A DNA stretch of 64,000 nucleotides from Planococcus maitriensis (lineage in GTDB: Bacteria; Bacillota; Bacilli; Bacillales_A; Planococcaceae): contig NZ_QLZQ01000001.1 in assembly GCF_003289925.1 (NCBI RefSeq), positions 186,001-250,000 of the forward strand, read 5' to 3'. Shown here one piece after another: positions 50,924 through 59,874 of this stretch. The first letter of the stretch is position 1; every line of letters begins with the position of its first letter. The notes under the pieces were generated by a model that was not told the DNA's origin, did not search any database, and worked only from the letters and a program-made list of their open reading frames with translations. The translations under genes were made by a program, and so were the position numbers.

Positions 50924-51700
50924 ATGAGTATTGATTTTATGATTGTTATTTTCTTGATCGGCTTTGTCGGTTCCTTCATTTCAGGAATGGTCGGAATCGG
51001 CGGATCCATCATCAAGTATCCGATGCTTTTGTATATTCCGGTCATGCTGGGGTATACGGCATTTTCGGCACATGAAGTGTCAGGCATCAGCGCCATCCAG
51101 GTATTCTTTGCAACGATCGCAGGGGTATGGGCATACCGGGGCAGCGGGTATTTGAATAAATCCCTCATTGCCTATATGGGCGGCGCCATTCTAGTCGGGA
51201 GCTTTATCGGCGGTTACGGTTCGACACTCTTATCCGAGTCCGCCATCAACATCGTCTATGCCATTCTGGCGACTATCGCAGTCGTCATGATGTTCATCCC
51301 GAAAAAAGGCTTGGATGACATCCCGGCAGATCAAGTGACGTTCAACAAATGGATTGCTGCAAGCCTGGCGTTCATCGTCGGGATCGCGGCAGGGATTGTC
51401 GGTGCAGCAGGCGCCTTCATTCTGGTGCCGATCATGCTGGTCGTCTTGCGGATTCCAACTCGCATGACCATCGCGACTTCACTGGCGATCACATTCATCT
51501 CGTCCATCGGTTCAACGGTCGGTAAAATCGTCACCGACCAGATCCTGTACGGGCCGGCTGCAGTCATGATCGTAGCGAGCATCATCGCCGCCCCGATCGG
51601 CGCAAAAGTGGGCCAAAAAGCGAACACCAAAGTATTGCAATGGATCTTGTCGCTGTTGATTTTAGGTACAGCAATCAAAATCTGGCTTGATATTCTATAA
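50924..51700 (+). CDS. TauE/SafE-family sulfite (anion) exporter
   Basis: 258 aa with seven or eight membrane segments and the duplicated TauE pattern: [24 protein letters not shown] in the first half and [20 protein letters not shown] in the second. In S. aureus the matching gene lies in the cst locus and exports sulfite made by the persulfide dioxygenase. ATG 50924 follows AAAGGTGAG. The CstR-like site in its promoter supports the same role here. Confidence 0.88.
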   Translation: MSIDFMIVIFLIGFVGSFISGMVGIGGSIIKYPMLLYIPVMLGYTAFSAHEVSGISAIQVFFATIAGVWAYRGSGYLNKSLIAYMGGAILVGSFIGGYGSTLLSESAINIVYAILATIAVVMMFIPKKGLDDIPADQVTFNKWIAASLAFIVGIAAGIVGAAGAFILVPIMLVVLRIPTRMTIATSLAITFISSIGSTVGKIVTDQILYGPAAVMIVASIIAAPIGAKVGQKANTKVLQWILSLLILGTAIKIWLDIL

Positions 51701-51706
51701 GAGCGA

Positions 51707-51737
51707 AAAGCTTCCGGCAGCTGCCGGAAGCTTTTTT
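51707..51737 (+). terminator. Terminator after tauE
   Basis: AAAGCTTCCGGCAG / CTGCCGGAAGCTTT, loopless perfect palindrome with T-run. Confidence 0.93.
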
Positions 51738-51766
51738 AGTGAGTAGAAAAGTTTCCGCTTTTCAAC

Positions 51767-51900
51767 TGCGCTCCAATGGCTGCTTTCCGGGGGGCGGGTG
51801 CCCGGCCAAGGTGGCAAAAAACGCCACCTTTGTCTTGCCAGCCCGCTCGGTCCCCCAGGCGTCGCCCCCCTTCCACTCCGACTTCTGGTTTGAGAGTGGA
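51767..51900. repeat. Second type of dispersed hairpin repeat
   Basis: GC-rich noncoding palindromic block: GGGGGGCG (51789-51796) pairs with CGCCCCCC (51863-51870), and AAGGTGGC (51808-51815) pairs with GCCACCTT (51823-51830). The edges GCGCTCCAATGGCTGCTTTCC and TTCCACTCCGACTTC resemble, from memory, the CGCTCCA..CTTTCCG repeats scattered through Bacillaceae chromosomes. Only one copy is in this window. Together with repeat copy B it fills the 665-base gap 51738-52404, where no gene is seen. Confidence 0.6.
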
Positions 51901-52060
51901 AAATCGTTTCTTCAGCTCACAAAACAGACGGTGTGGAGATGCATCGTATTCTGTCGCTTGCTTCAGCCAGGTCAAAGAATAAGGTTATGCTGGTCTCCGC
52001 CAACTAAAATACATCAAACTTTCTGATTGGAGCATCACAGGACCAGGCGCCGCGTCTCGG

Positions 52061-52285
52061 GAAGCGATTTCCCCATCAGCCGGCAACGGACTGCAAAAGC
52101 AGATCCACTTAAACAGTTTCGACACAACGAAATCTCCAAGCCGCCGAGCGCCAAGGGTGAGCCGACGCAATAAGACAAGTGCTCTTCTTGGCTTATGGCG
52201 AGAGGCCAACCCAAAGCCGGGCGGCGAATACCAAGGCGAAGCTCTGAACAACTCGAGAAACATTACCACAAGAAACCCCTCGCTA
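52061..52285. repeat. Dispersed hairpin repeat, copy B
   Basis: Homologous to 2583-2810 in the same orientation. Central hairpin: GCAATAAG 52167-52174 with CTTATGGC 52192-52199, and CAAG 52176-52179 with CTTG 52187-52190. Copy A has CAGG/CCTG at the latter position, so both sides of one base pair have changed together (G-C to A-T). Outer GCCGCC/GGCGGC arms are kept. Confidence 0.8.
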
Positions 52286-52404
52286 GCTTCATTTAAAACC
52301 TGCCCGACAAAACAGTTACTTGCAGAAATACAAATTAGCTTTCATTTGGATTTTTCAGTGGAAAGAGTACAATGAAACAAAGAGCATGGGAAAGGAAGAA
52401 CAGC

Positions 52405-54513
52405 ATGAAACCAGTAATTGTAGCCGAAAAGCCGAGCCAGGCGAAAGCGTATGGCGATGCGTTCAAGACGGTGAAGCGGGAAGGCTATATGGAAGTGGCG
52501 CCGAATCCGATCTTTCCGGAAGGCGCATTCATTACCTGGGGCATCGGCCATCTCGTCGAATTGAAAGAGCCGAAAGCCTACGACCCGAAATGGGGCAAAT
52601 GGTCACTCGCTTCCTTGCCGATCCTGCCGGCTGAATACCAATTCCAAGTCGCGCGCGGCAAGTCGCAGCAATTCAATATCATCAAGAAACTCCTGAAAGG
52701 AACCGATACCGTCATCAACGCCTGCGACGTGGACCGCGAAGGCTCGAATATCTTCTATAGCATCTACCGCCAGACCGGTGTTCGCGGCAAACACATCAAA
52801 CGGCTGTGGATCAATTCGCTTGAAGTGGACGAAGTGCGCGAAGGCTTCCGGAATTTACGCGACAATAAAGAAGACCTGCGCCTGTATGAGGAAGCGCGGG
52901 CGCGCCAGATCAGCGACTGGCTGGTCGGCATGAACGGCTCGCGGCTCTATTCACTGCTGCTCCAGGAACGCGGCATCCATGAAGTATTCGCGATCGGGCG
53001 GGTCCAGACGCCGACCGTGTTTTTGATCTATCAGCGCCAAAAGGAAATCGAGGCATTCAAGCCGGAGCCGTTTTACGAAATCGAAGGGAAATTCAAGACC
53101 GCAAAAGGCAGCTATAAAGGAAAAGCGAAACTGAAAGCCAAAGAGCGAAAAAAAGCGGAAGAGCTCTTGGCCGCCCATGAATTGACGGATGGCAAAGCGC
53201 AAAGCCATATCAAAGAATTGAAGACAGCGGAAAAGCGCATCCCCCCGCAGCCGCTACATTCCTTATCGAGCCTCCAGGCAGCCGCGAACCGGAAATGGAA
53301 ATACAGCCCTCAAAAAGTGCTGTCGGCAATGCAGAAGCTGTATGAGAAGAAGCTCGTCAGTTATCCACGGACCGATTCACGCCATATCACTTCGGCGGAA
53401 TTCGGCTATTTGGCCGCCCAAGTAGAGAGTTACCAGAAGCTCATTGACACGCCGTTTCCGATTGACTCGAAACTGCCGAAAAAGCGCTTTGTCGACAACA
53501 CGAAAGTACAGGAGCACTATGCCATCATCCCGACGAAGAGTTTGCCGACAGCGCGTAAAATAGAAGGGTTGCCGCAAGATGAACGGAATTTGTACGAAGA
53601 AGTGATGCGGACGACGCTCGGCATGTTCCACCGGGATTACCGTTATGCGGAAACGAAAGTCGTGACCGATATAAAAGGGCTCGAATTTCACACGACGGGC
53701 CGGACGGAGCTCGATAAAGGCTGGAAGTCACTGTTTCCGGCCGCCAAAGAAGCGAAGCAGGACCCGCCGCTTCCTGAATTGTCCCTGCACGAGCAAGTAG
53801 CGGCAGCGATTGCAATCGTGGAAGGCATGACCACCGCCCCGAAGCCCTATACGGAAGGGCAATTGATCGCCATGATGAAAACCTGCGGAAAGTTCGCAGA
53901 AGATGTGGCGGACAGCGAAATCCTCAAGGAAGTCGAAGGGCTCGGGACGGAAGCGACGCGCAGCGGCATCATTGAAACGATCAAACGCCACAATTATATC
54001 GAAGTGAAAAGAAACATCGTCTCCGTAACAGAAAAGGGGCGATTATTGTGCCAGGCGATTGAAGGGAATCTGCTGTCGAGCCCGTCGATGACCGCAAAAT
54101 GGGAAAGCTACCTGAAGAAAATCGGCAAGGGCGAAGGCTCGTCGGAAGTGTTTCTTACCACCATCGGAAAATTCATCGAGAAGCTGTTGCAGGATGTGCC
54201 GGGGCAATTGCGCAGCAACGGCATGCCGGACCAGATGCCGGCCTTGCAGGGCACGGCGATTGCGATATGCCCGCGCTGCCGGAAAGGCTCGATTGTATCC
54301 CGCAAAGGTTCATACGGCTGTACAGAACACGCAAGCGGCTGCAAGCAATCATTCCCGGCGGTGTTCTTGAAAAAAAGGCTGACAGCCAAGCATATCGAGT
54401 ATTTATGCACGAAAGGGAAAACGCCGGTCATCAAAGGGTTTGTTTCGAAGAATGGCAAAAAGTTCAATGCCAGTCTCGAATTGGAAGAGGGCAAATTGAA
54501 AATGAAGTTTTAA
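52405..54513 (+). CDS. topB: DNA topoisomerase III
   Basis: 702 aa type IA topoisomerase. TOPRIM domain at the N-terminus (VIVAEKPSQAKAYGDAF, then CDVDREGSNIFY with the DxD-type metal ligands), the active-site tyrosine in KKLVSYPRTDSRHIT, GRVQTPT, and a C-terminal region with zinc-ribbon-like ICPRCRKGSIV...CTEHASGC. Relaxes and decatenates single-strand-containing DNA during replication and recombination. ATG 52405 follows GGAAAGGAAGAACAGC; an upstream in-frame ATG (52372) lacks a site. The 4-Cys C-terminal element is typical of Bacillus TopB. Confidence 0.93.
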   Translation: MKPVIVAEKPSQAKAYGDAFKTVKREGYMEVAPNPIFPEGAFITWGIGHLVELKEPKAYDPKWGKWSLASLPILPAEYQFQVARGKSQQFNIIKKLLKGTDTVINACDVDREGSNIFYSIYRQTGVRGKHIKRLWINSLEVDEVREGFRNLRDNKEDLRLYEEARARQISDWLVGMNGSRLYSLLLQERGIHEVFAIGRVQTPTVFLIYQRQKEIEAFKPEPFYEIEGKFKTAKGSYKGKAKLKAKERKKAEELLAAHELTDGKAQSHIKELKTAEKRIPPQPLHSLSSLQAAANRKWKYSPQKVLSAMQKLYEKKLVSYPRTDSRHITSAEFGYLAAQVESYQKLIDTPFPIDSKLPKKRFVDNTKVQEHYAIIPTKSLPTARKIEGLPQDERNLYEEVMRTTLGMFHRDYRYAETKVVTDIKGLEFHTTGRTELDKGWKSLFPAAKEAKQDPPLPELSLHEQVAAAIAIVEGMTTAPKPYTEGQLIAMMKTCGKFAEDVADSEILKEVEGLGTEATRSGIIETIKRHNYIEVKRNIVSVTEKGRLLCQAIEGNLLSSPSMTAKWESYLKKIGKGEGSSEVFLTTIGKFIEKLLQDVPGQLRSNGMPDQMPALQGTAIAICPRCRKGSIVSRKGSYGCTEHASGCKQSFPAVFLKKRLTAKHIEYLCTKGKTPVIKGFVSKNGKKFNASLELEEGKLKMKF

Positions 54514-54549
54514 TATTTCCCAGGAAATAGACAAGGAGGAGTGGATAGA

Positions 54550-54756
54550 ATGAGAAGATTGACGATTTATGTAGCGGAAGCGAAATCGGAACGGCCGATT
54601 CATGAACTGGAGGATTTATTGTTGAAAGAGCCGGGGATCGAACGGGCTTTGGTTGATGTTGAGGACGGCGAAGTCAAGTTGGAACTGGATGAAACGAAAA
54701 TCAAGGAAAGCCAGGTCATTGGGCTGATTGAACGTGCAGGGTTTCACATCGAGTGA
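54550..54756 (+). CDS. HMA-fold-like small protein lacking the CxxC metal motif
   Basis: 68 aa with the ferredoxin-like beta-alpha-beta layout of heavy-metal-associated domains (RRLTIYVAEA, DLLLKEPGIERALVDVEDGEVKLELDETKIKESQVIGLIERAGFHIE). The loop that normally carries MxCxxC reads AEAKSERPIHEL and the protein has no cysteine, so it cannot bind copper in the usual way. ATG 54550 is 9 bases after AAGGAGGA. Follows topB by 36 bases and may be co-transcribed with it. Confidence 0.72.
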   Translation: MRRLTIYVAEAKSERPIHELEDLLLKEPGIERALVDVEDGEVKLELDETKIKESQVIGLIERAGFHIE

Positions 54757-54855
54757 TTTCTTGCCCTAAGGTAAGTGTTCATGTACAATGGGAATTATCA
54801 TGAAGCAATAACTGTATACAACAGGTCAAATGTCGCGGACAATAGTGCCGAAGGC

Positions 54856-54907
54856 AAAGCCGGAAAGATTTCCCTCATTAGTGGGAGACTCTTTTCGGCT
54901 TTTTTTA
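54856..54907 (+). terminator. Terminator after the HMA-like gene
   Basis: AAGCCGGAAAGA pairs with TCTTTTCGGCTT around an inner TCCC/GGGA stem, followed by a T-run. Confidence 0.85.
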
Positions 54908-54923
54908 TAGGGGGGAAGCGGAA

Positions 54924-55115
54924 ATGGGTTATTTTGTGGATCATCGAACGAAAAAAATCCATCACAGCCAGTTTGCAGGAGATAGCTGCGGCTTTTTGCA
55001 AACGCCCATAGAACAAAGGGAGTTTACCGATAAAATGGAGTATGTGGAGAGCTTGGCAGAAAAGGAATATGAACATTGCCCGCATTGCCAAACCGCACAG
55101 TCGACTGTCGGGTAA
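54924..55115 (+). CDS. Small zinc-finger-like hypothetical protein
   Basis: 63 aa soluble protein, MGYFVDHRTKKIHHSQFAG then DSCGFLQTP and a C-terminal HCPHCQ. Cysteines at about 22, 52 and 55 with nearby histidines could bind one zinc. Not a family I can name. ATG 54924 follows GGGGGGAAGCGGAA, and terminators lie on both sides, so it has its own transcript. Real-gene status is probable, not certain. Confidence 0.6.
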   Translation: MGYFVDHRTKKIHHSQFAGDSCGFLQTPIEQREFTDKMEYVESLAEKEYEHCPHCQTAQSTVG

Positions 55116-55126
55116 ATCGGATAGAG

Positions 55127-55155
55127 AAAAAAGCCGCCTCATGGGCGGCTTTTTC
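55127..55155. terminator. Bidirectional terminator
   Basis: AAAAGCCGCC / GGCGGCTTTT with loop TCAT, between the small zinc-finger-like gene (+) and the DUF2294 gene (-). Confidence 0.92.
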
Positions 55156-55158
55156 ATG

Positions 55159-55863
55159 TTAAGAATGTTTATTCGGTTCAAGAAGCACGAGGATGTAACT
55201 GATATCCATCGAAAATTCCCAATCGAGGAAAATTTCTCGGATGTCCCGGTTGAGCAGTTCAGGGAATTGGGTTTCCTTCAGCAGCAAGCGTTTTTCAAGA
55301 GGCCGCTTCACTTGTTTCAATTCTTCGGCCAATCCTCTGCGTATGAGCTCACGTTCGATCTCCACCAAGAAGCCTGTGCGTTCGATTAATAAGGTCCGGT
55401 CATTCAACCAGAACAGCTCGGTGCTTTCGGGTTTCTTTTCGGCTTTTCGGCTGGCTTCCACGACTGAATCGTGGAGAGCTTCTTGCGTCGCGTCAGACTG
55501 CCAGTCAAATTCAGTTGCAGCATCCCGGCTAGCCATGACCCCGATAAGCATGCCGGTCTGGTTTTCCAGATGCCAATCGGAATAAATCGATTCGACTTTT
55601 TCGCCAGAAGCACGGGAGAAGGCAGCGCAAATATCCGGCTTCAGTTCTTCGATCAGCAAATGGCGGATCTCCATTACGCGCCTGAACTCATTTTTCTGGA
55701 GCAATATCTTTTCAGTCGGGCTTAGGAAACCTCTCAGGTGGACGATGACAAAGGGTGGTTTCACAATAACGAATACAGATGTCGGGCCTTTCCCGAAGTG
55801 TTCGCGGATGACGGTTGAAATATAGCCGCCGATTTCACTTTGCATGGTTTTGGAATTCTGCAA
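55159..55863 (-). CDS. DUF2294 family protein
   Basis: 234 aa containing two related halves of the DUF2294 type: GGYISTVIREHFGKGPTSVFVIVKPPFVIVHLRGFLSPTEKILL and the later FWLNDRTLLIERTGFLVEIERELIRRGLAEELKQVKRPLEKRLL. The ISTVIRExFGKGPxSV start is diagnostic. Function unknown; I recall single-domain relatives in sodium- or membrane-stress contexts. Start is TTG 55863, 8 bases after GAGGAGG; the ATG 18 bases further in lacks a site. Confidence 0.72.
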   Translation of the reverse strand: MQNSKTMQSEIGGYISTVIREHFGKGPTSVFVIVKPPFVIVHLRGFLSPTEKILLQKNEFRRVMEIRHLLIEELKPDICAAFSRASGEKVESIYSDWHLENQTGMLIGVMASRDAATEFDWQSDATQEALHDSVVEASRKAEKKPESTELFWLNDRTLLIERTGFLVEIERELIRRGLAEELKQVKRPLEKRLLLKETQFPELLNRDIREIFLDWEFSMDISYILVLLEPNKHS

Positions 55864-56030
55864 ATGGTTCGCCTCCTCGATTAAGTTAATGGTTGTGCCG
55901 TGTATGGCATTGTGTTTATTGCTGCTGGCCGCGCCATGCAATGTACGCCCATCAGCAACGGTTAAATGCCTGGCAGAACGGGTATAATTGGAAAAACGGA
56001 TACGGGCGGAATTCAGAAGGGGTGGATCGT

Positions 56031-56516
56031 ATGGTTTCGGCAGAACGAAAGACGGACCTCACAACAGCAAGAAACCGGCGCGTCCACACTTCACGGAATT
56101 TTTGGGCGGGCTTATTGTTCGGAGCCGGGATGTTTTCAGTGCTCGAGCAAAGCATTTTCCATTTCTTCCTGCAATGGCATCATTTCTACGAAGGCAATGG
56201 CCCCCAAGCGATTTTGACCGGGGAAGGAATTTACCAGGTCATCGGCTGGGCATTGACGGTTTTGTCTCTATGGATCGCTGCCGATTTGGCCAGGCGCAAA
56301 GCCTTCTGGCCAGCGCGCTTTTCAGGCAGTGCATTGATTGGAGGCGGCGTGCTGCTGATATTCGACAGCCTGGTGTTCCGCCTGCTGTTGAATCTTCATA
56401 CCGTCAGGGACATTGGGGACCCTGTTTTCTACGAATCGCTATGGCTCGGAACAGCCGCTTTCCTTTTTTTGCTTGGCTGGTCGGTCTTGCGCAATGCTTC
56501 AAAAGATGGAGATTAA
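56031..56516 (+). CDS. DUF2243 membrane protein
   Basis: 161 aa with four membrane segments (about 22-42, 60-80, 98-115, 135-153). The DUF2243 pattern includes GLLFGAGMFSVLEQSIFHFFLQWHHFYE with its His-rich face. Family function is unknown. ATG 56031 follows AGAAGGGGTGG; a TATAAT at 55983-55988 is a suitable -10. Convergent with pcm and lacking a clear terminator in the 21-base gap. Confidence 0.82.
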   Translation: MVSAERKTDLTTARNRRVHTSRNFWAGLLFGAGMFSVLEQSIFHFFLQWHHFYEGNGPQAILTGEGIYQVIGWALTVLSLWIAADLARRKAFWPARFSGSALIGGGVLLIFDSLVFRLLLNLHTVRDIGDPVFYESLWLGTAAFLFLLGWSVLRNASKDGD

Positions 56517-56537
56517 TCCTCGTCACTTTACTATACC

Positions 56538-57122
56538 CTAATTTTCATACTTCCCTTTTAATGGGACAAACCGGACCGCTTCAAGCGCTGTCTTTTCCAA
56601 TCTCCCATCGCTGGATTTGTCGATGGCGAGAAGGTCCTGGCTGTACTGATGGCCGACAGGGATGAGCATGCGCCCGCCGTTTGCCAATTGGTCCACCAAT
56701 TCTTTCGGAATATCCGAGGCGGCAGCAGTGACGATGATCCGGTCGTACGGTGCATGTTCAGGCCAGCCGAGGCTGCCATCGCCCAGCAGGAACGAGATGT
56801 TTTCGAACCCTTTCGCTTCGAGCCGCTTTTTTGCGCTCTCAGCTAGCTGTGGAATCTTCTCGACTGTATAGACTTCACGTGAAAAAGCTGCCAGAAGCGC
56901 TGTCTGGAAACCCGATCCTGTGCCGATCTCCAACACTTTGTGATGGTCTTCGAGATCGAGTGCAACCGTCATTTCCAAAACGAGTGAAGGTTGTGAAATC
57001 GTCTGGCCATATCCAATTGGCAAAGCTTCGTCTCGCCCGGCATCTTGCTGATGGCGATCCATGAACGAACCCCGGTCAAGTGAGCGGAAATAAGCGGTGA
57101 TGTCCTGTTTACGTGCAGTCAT
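56538..57122 (-). CDS. pcm: Protein-L-isoaspartate O-methyltransferase family protein
   Basis: 194 aa SAM-dependent methyltransferase. PCMT signature: motif I VLEIGTGSGFQTALLA, the upstream substrate loop IGYGQTISQPSLVLEM, DGSLGWPEHAPYDRIIVTAA and GGRMLIPVG. It repairs isoaspartyl residues in aged proteins. ATG 57122 follows GCAGGTG. Divergent from msrA, another protein-repair gene, 107 bases away. Confidence 0.9.
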   Translation of the reverse strand: MTARKQDITAYFRSLDRGSFMDRHQQDAGRDEALPIGYGQTISQPSLVLEMTVALDLEDHHKVLEIGTGSGFQTALLAAFSREVYTVEKIPQLAESAKKRLEAKGFENISFLLGDGSLGWPEHAPYDRIIVTAAASDIPKELVDQLANGGRMLIPVGHQYSQDLLAIDKSSDGRLEKTALEAVRFVPLKGKYEN

Positions 57123-57229
57123 GCAGATACACCTGCTTTCGTTCGATTTGTCTTATACATTCCTTGCTACTATCATAAGGAAAAACGGCATAAAGCACAA
57201 AGAGCGACACTTAAGGAGAGGAGCCGGTT

Positions 57230-57901
57230 ATGGAGAAAAAAACGATCTCAACGATTGAACAGGAGTTGCCGGATACAGGGGAACTTGAAACCGCAACTTT
57301 CGGGATGGGCTGTTTCTGGAGCCCGGATGCACGGTTCGGGTCCTTGCCTGGCGTAATCCGGACACGGACGGGCTATGCAGGCGGCACTTCGGTCAATCCC
57401 ACATACCGGCAAATGGGGGACCATACGGAAACCATCCAAGTGGCATTTGATCCCCGGCAGATCGGTTTTGAAGAAATCGTCAGGGAATTTTGGCGCAGCC
57501 ATTACCCGAACCGCGATGCTTACAAAGGGCGCCAATACATTTCCTTGCTGTTTTGGCAGTCCGAAGAGCAAAAGCGCGTCATTGAGAAACTGAAGATAGA
57601 AAAAGAGCAGGAACTGAACGAGCCGGTCGAAACGGAAATCCGGCCGTTCGATGGATTTACGGAAGCGGAAGAGCGCCACCAGAAATATTACTTGAAGCGC
57701 TATCCGAAAGCGCTTGAGCAATTGGCAGAACTTTATCCCGAGATGGCTCTTTTGACGCCGTCAACTTTCGCTGCACGGCTGAACGGATTCGTCAAAGGCT
57801 TCGGCAGCCGTCAGCAATTGCAGGAGGAAATCAGCGGATGGCCGATCAACAAAGGACACAGTGATGCTCTTCGGCAAGTGCTGCTTAAACTGAAATGGTA
57901 A
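57230..57901 (+). CDS. msrA: Peptide methionine sulfoxide reductase MsrA
   Basis: 223 aa. The catalytic motif GCFWSPD (Cys about 28; the usual GCFWG is slightly altered), GYAGGTSVNPTY, HTETIQVAFDP and the later ERHQKYYL (YxQxYY-like) are present. Reduces methionine-S-sulfoxide. It carries about 50 extra residues at the C-terminus without the usual resolving cysteines, so recycling may differ. ATG 57230 follows AAGGAGAGGAG. Divergent pairing with pcm forms a protein-repair locus. Confidence 0.88.
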   Translation: MEKKTISTIEQELPDTGELETATFGMGCFWSPDARFGSLPGVIRTRTGYAGGTSVNPTYRQMGDHTETIQVAFDPRQIGFEEIVREFWRSHYPNRDAYKGRQYISLLFWQSEEQKRVIEKLKIEKEQELNEPVETEIRPFDGFTEAEERHQKYYLKRYPKALEQLAELYPEMALLTPSTFAARLNGFVKGFGSRQQLQEEISGWPINKGHSDALRQVLLKLKW

Positions 57902-57916
57902 TTTGATGAGTGCTGG

Positions 57917-57943
57917 AAAGACCGCTGATTGCGGTCTTTTTTT
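57917..57943 (+). terminator. Terminator after msrA
   Basis: AAAGACCGC / GCGGTCTTT with loop TGATT and T-run. Confidence 0.92.
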
Positions 57944-58019
57944 ATGCACATGCAGGGAGAGCAGACAGCCGCAACGAAATAACACTAGAGGAAAAAAAGA
58001 TGCAGGGGGGAACAGGGAC

Positions 58020-58214
58020 ATGGTGGATGAACGCACAATTCTTTTGGTGCTGCCCATTCTGGTTTTGCAGATCGCCTTGATGATATTCGCATTAGTGGAT
58101 TTGATCAAAAACCCGGATCCGAACGGCCCGAAGTGGATGTGGGCGGCGATCATCGTCTTGCTGAATATTATCGGGCCGATTCTGTACTTTGTCATAGGGA
58201 GGCGGAATTATTGA
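58020..58214 (+). CDS. PLDc_N (phospholipase D nuclease N-terminal) two-segment membrane protein
   Basis: 64 aa with two hydrophobic segments (about 8-28, 41-58) and the PLDc_N pattern DLIKNPDPNGPKWMWAAIIVLLNIIGPILYFVIGRR. Free-standing PLDc_N proteins commonly precede ABC exporters in Firmicutes, as here. ATG 58020 follows GCAGGGGGGAAC. Overlaps the ATPase gene by 4 bases. Confidence 0.87.
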   Translation: MVDERTILLVLPILVLQIALMIFALVDLIKNPDPNGPKWMWAAIIVLLNIIGPILYFVIGRRNY

Positions 58215-59092
58215 ACGTATTGGAAGTCAGGTCATTAACGAAGCGCTTCGGTACTGAACAAGCAGTGGATGGATTGGGCTTCGAGCTTGCAGAAGGCAGT
58301 GCGACGGCCTTGATCGGGCCGAACGGTGCCGGAAAGACCACAACGCTGTCAATGCTGGCAGGACTGCTGGAAGCGACAGAAGGAGAAATCCAGCGCAAGA
58401 AAAATTTATCGATCGGTTTTCTGCCGCAATATCCGCGTTTCTTTCCGTGGCTGACTGCCGTGGAATTTACCGAAATGGCCGCTAAACTGAGCGGAGTCGA
58501 TCAGAAAAAAGCCCGCCAGCAGGCAGAACGGACGTTGGGGTTTGTGGGCCTTCGCCAAGTGGCCAATAAGAAAATCGGCGGTTTCTCAGGAGGCATGAAG
58601 CAGCGGCTCGGGTTGGCGCAGGCGATGGTGCACCAGCCGAGCTTGCTGCTGTTGGACGAACCGATCTCTTCCTTGGACCCGACCGGTCGAAGGGAAGTGA
58701 TGGAACTGTTGAAATCACTTCTCGGGCAAACCACGATTCTTTACTCCACCCATATCTTGAACGATGCAGAAGAAATGACAGACCAATTATTGTTTTTGCA
58801 GAACGGGCGCCTTGTGGAACACGGTTCCCTGGACCAGGTGCGCAGCCGCTATGCGGATCCCCAAATCCGGATCCGTTTCGAAAATACGAACGCTGCGGAA
58901 AGGTTTGTGCGTGAATCGCCGTGGCCAGCTGCCGTTCAAGGCACAGCAGTTATTGTGCCTGTAAAAGCGGAGGGGCCGATCATGCAGGATGTGTTCCGTT
59001 TCCTGTCAGTGAAAAGCCTGCCTGTTGTCGGAGTGGAGCAGGAGACAGCCAGCCTGGAAGATATCTTCCTTAAGGTGGTGGCAGGAAAATGA
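58211..59092 (+). CDS. ABC exporter ATP-binding protein
   Basis: 293 aa. Walker A GPNGAGKTT, Q-loop FLPQYPRFFPWL, signature FSGGMKQR, Walker B LLLDEPISSLD and switch YSTHIL. C-terminal extension (about 210-293) of the CcmA/DrrA type. With the following permease it forms an exporter or membrane-remodelling transporter of unknown cargo. TTG 58211 follows GGGAGGCGG; the start overlaps the PLDc_N stop (TTGA). Confidence 0.9.
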   Translation: MNVLEVRSLTKRFGTEQAVDGLGFELAEGSATALIGPNGAGKTTTLSMLAGLLEATEGEIQRKKNLSIGFLPQYPRFFPWLTAVEFTEMAAKLSGVDQKKARQQAERTLGFVGLRQVANKKIGGFSGGMKQRLGLAQAMVHQPSLLLLDEPISSLDPTGRREVMELLKSLLGQTTILYSTHILNDAEEMTDQLLFLQNGRLVEHGSLDQVRSRYADPQIRIRFENTNAAERFVRESPWPAAVQGTAVIVPVKAEGPIMQDVFRFLSVKSLPVVGVEQETASLEDIFLKVVAGK

Positions 59093-59874
59093 AGCAATTT
59101 TCGACACTGTTATTGAAGGAATGGCGTGAGAACCTGCGCAATTATAAGATATTCTGGATTCCTGTCGTCTTTATTCTGCTGGGCGTCACAGAGCCTTTAT
59201 CGAATTATTATCTACCCCAGATTCTCGACGCTGCAGGTGGCCTGCCGGATGGCGCCGTCATCGAACTGCCCGATCCTGAACCTGAACAATTGCTGGTAGC
59301 GGTCATGGGCCAGTTCCAGCTGATCGGCATGCTTGTCCTCGTGCTTGCTTATATGGGCAGCATAGCTGGTGAGCGCAAAAACGGGACGGCCACTCTTTTA
59401 TATGTTCGGCCTTTATCGTTTACGTCCTATTTCCTCAGTAAATGGCTGATGGCTTCCCTTGTGGCATTGATCAGTGTATGGGCAGGCTTTTTGGCCGGTT
59501 ATTATTACACCGCGGTACTGTTTTCAGCGGTGCCGTTCGGCGAATTCCTGTCATTTGCGGCAACTTATAGTATATGGATGGTGCTGGTCGTTACTTTGGT
59601 GTTATTCGCAAGTGCGGCTATGCCGAACGCGGGATTGGCTGCTGGGTTGACGCTTGCCGCTCTGCTCATTTTGCAGCTCGTCGACAGCCTTTTCGGCAGC
59701 CGCTGGGAATGGTCGCCGCTGAAGCTTCCGAATTACGCAGCGTCTTTCCTGGATATCGGGCCGGACGTGACAGCGCTGGTCTGGACGCTTGCGATCTCGC
59801 TTGCATGTTTGATAGGATTGGCTGCACTGGGCATTTGGCTGTCGAAAAGGAACCGTGCGAAAACGAAAGTATAA
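59089..59874 (+). CDS. ABC-2-type permease subunit
   Basis: 261 aa, six membrane segments of the ABC-2/NosY type (starts KEWRENLRNYKIFWIPVVFILLGVTEPLSNYYLP; AGERKNGTATLLYVRPLSFTSYFLSKW is the conserved cytoplasmic coupling region). ATG 59089 overlaps the ATPase stop (ATGA), so the two subunits are coupled. Ends at a bidirectional-looking terminator. Confidence 0.88.
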   Translation: MKQFSTLLLKEWRENLRNYKIFWIPVVFILLGVTEPLSNYYLPQILDAAGGLPDGAVIELPDPEPEQLLVAVMGQFQLIGMLVLVLAYMGSIAGERKNGTATLLYVRPLSFTSYFLSKWLMASLVALISVWAGFLAGYYYTAVLFSAVPFGEFLSFAATYSIWMVLVVTLVLFASAAMPNAGLAAGLTLAALLILQLVDSLFGSRWEWSPLKLPNYAASFLDIGPDVTALVWTLAISLACLIGLAALGIWLSKRNRAKTKV

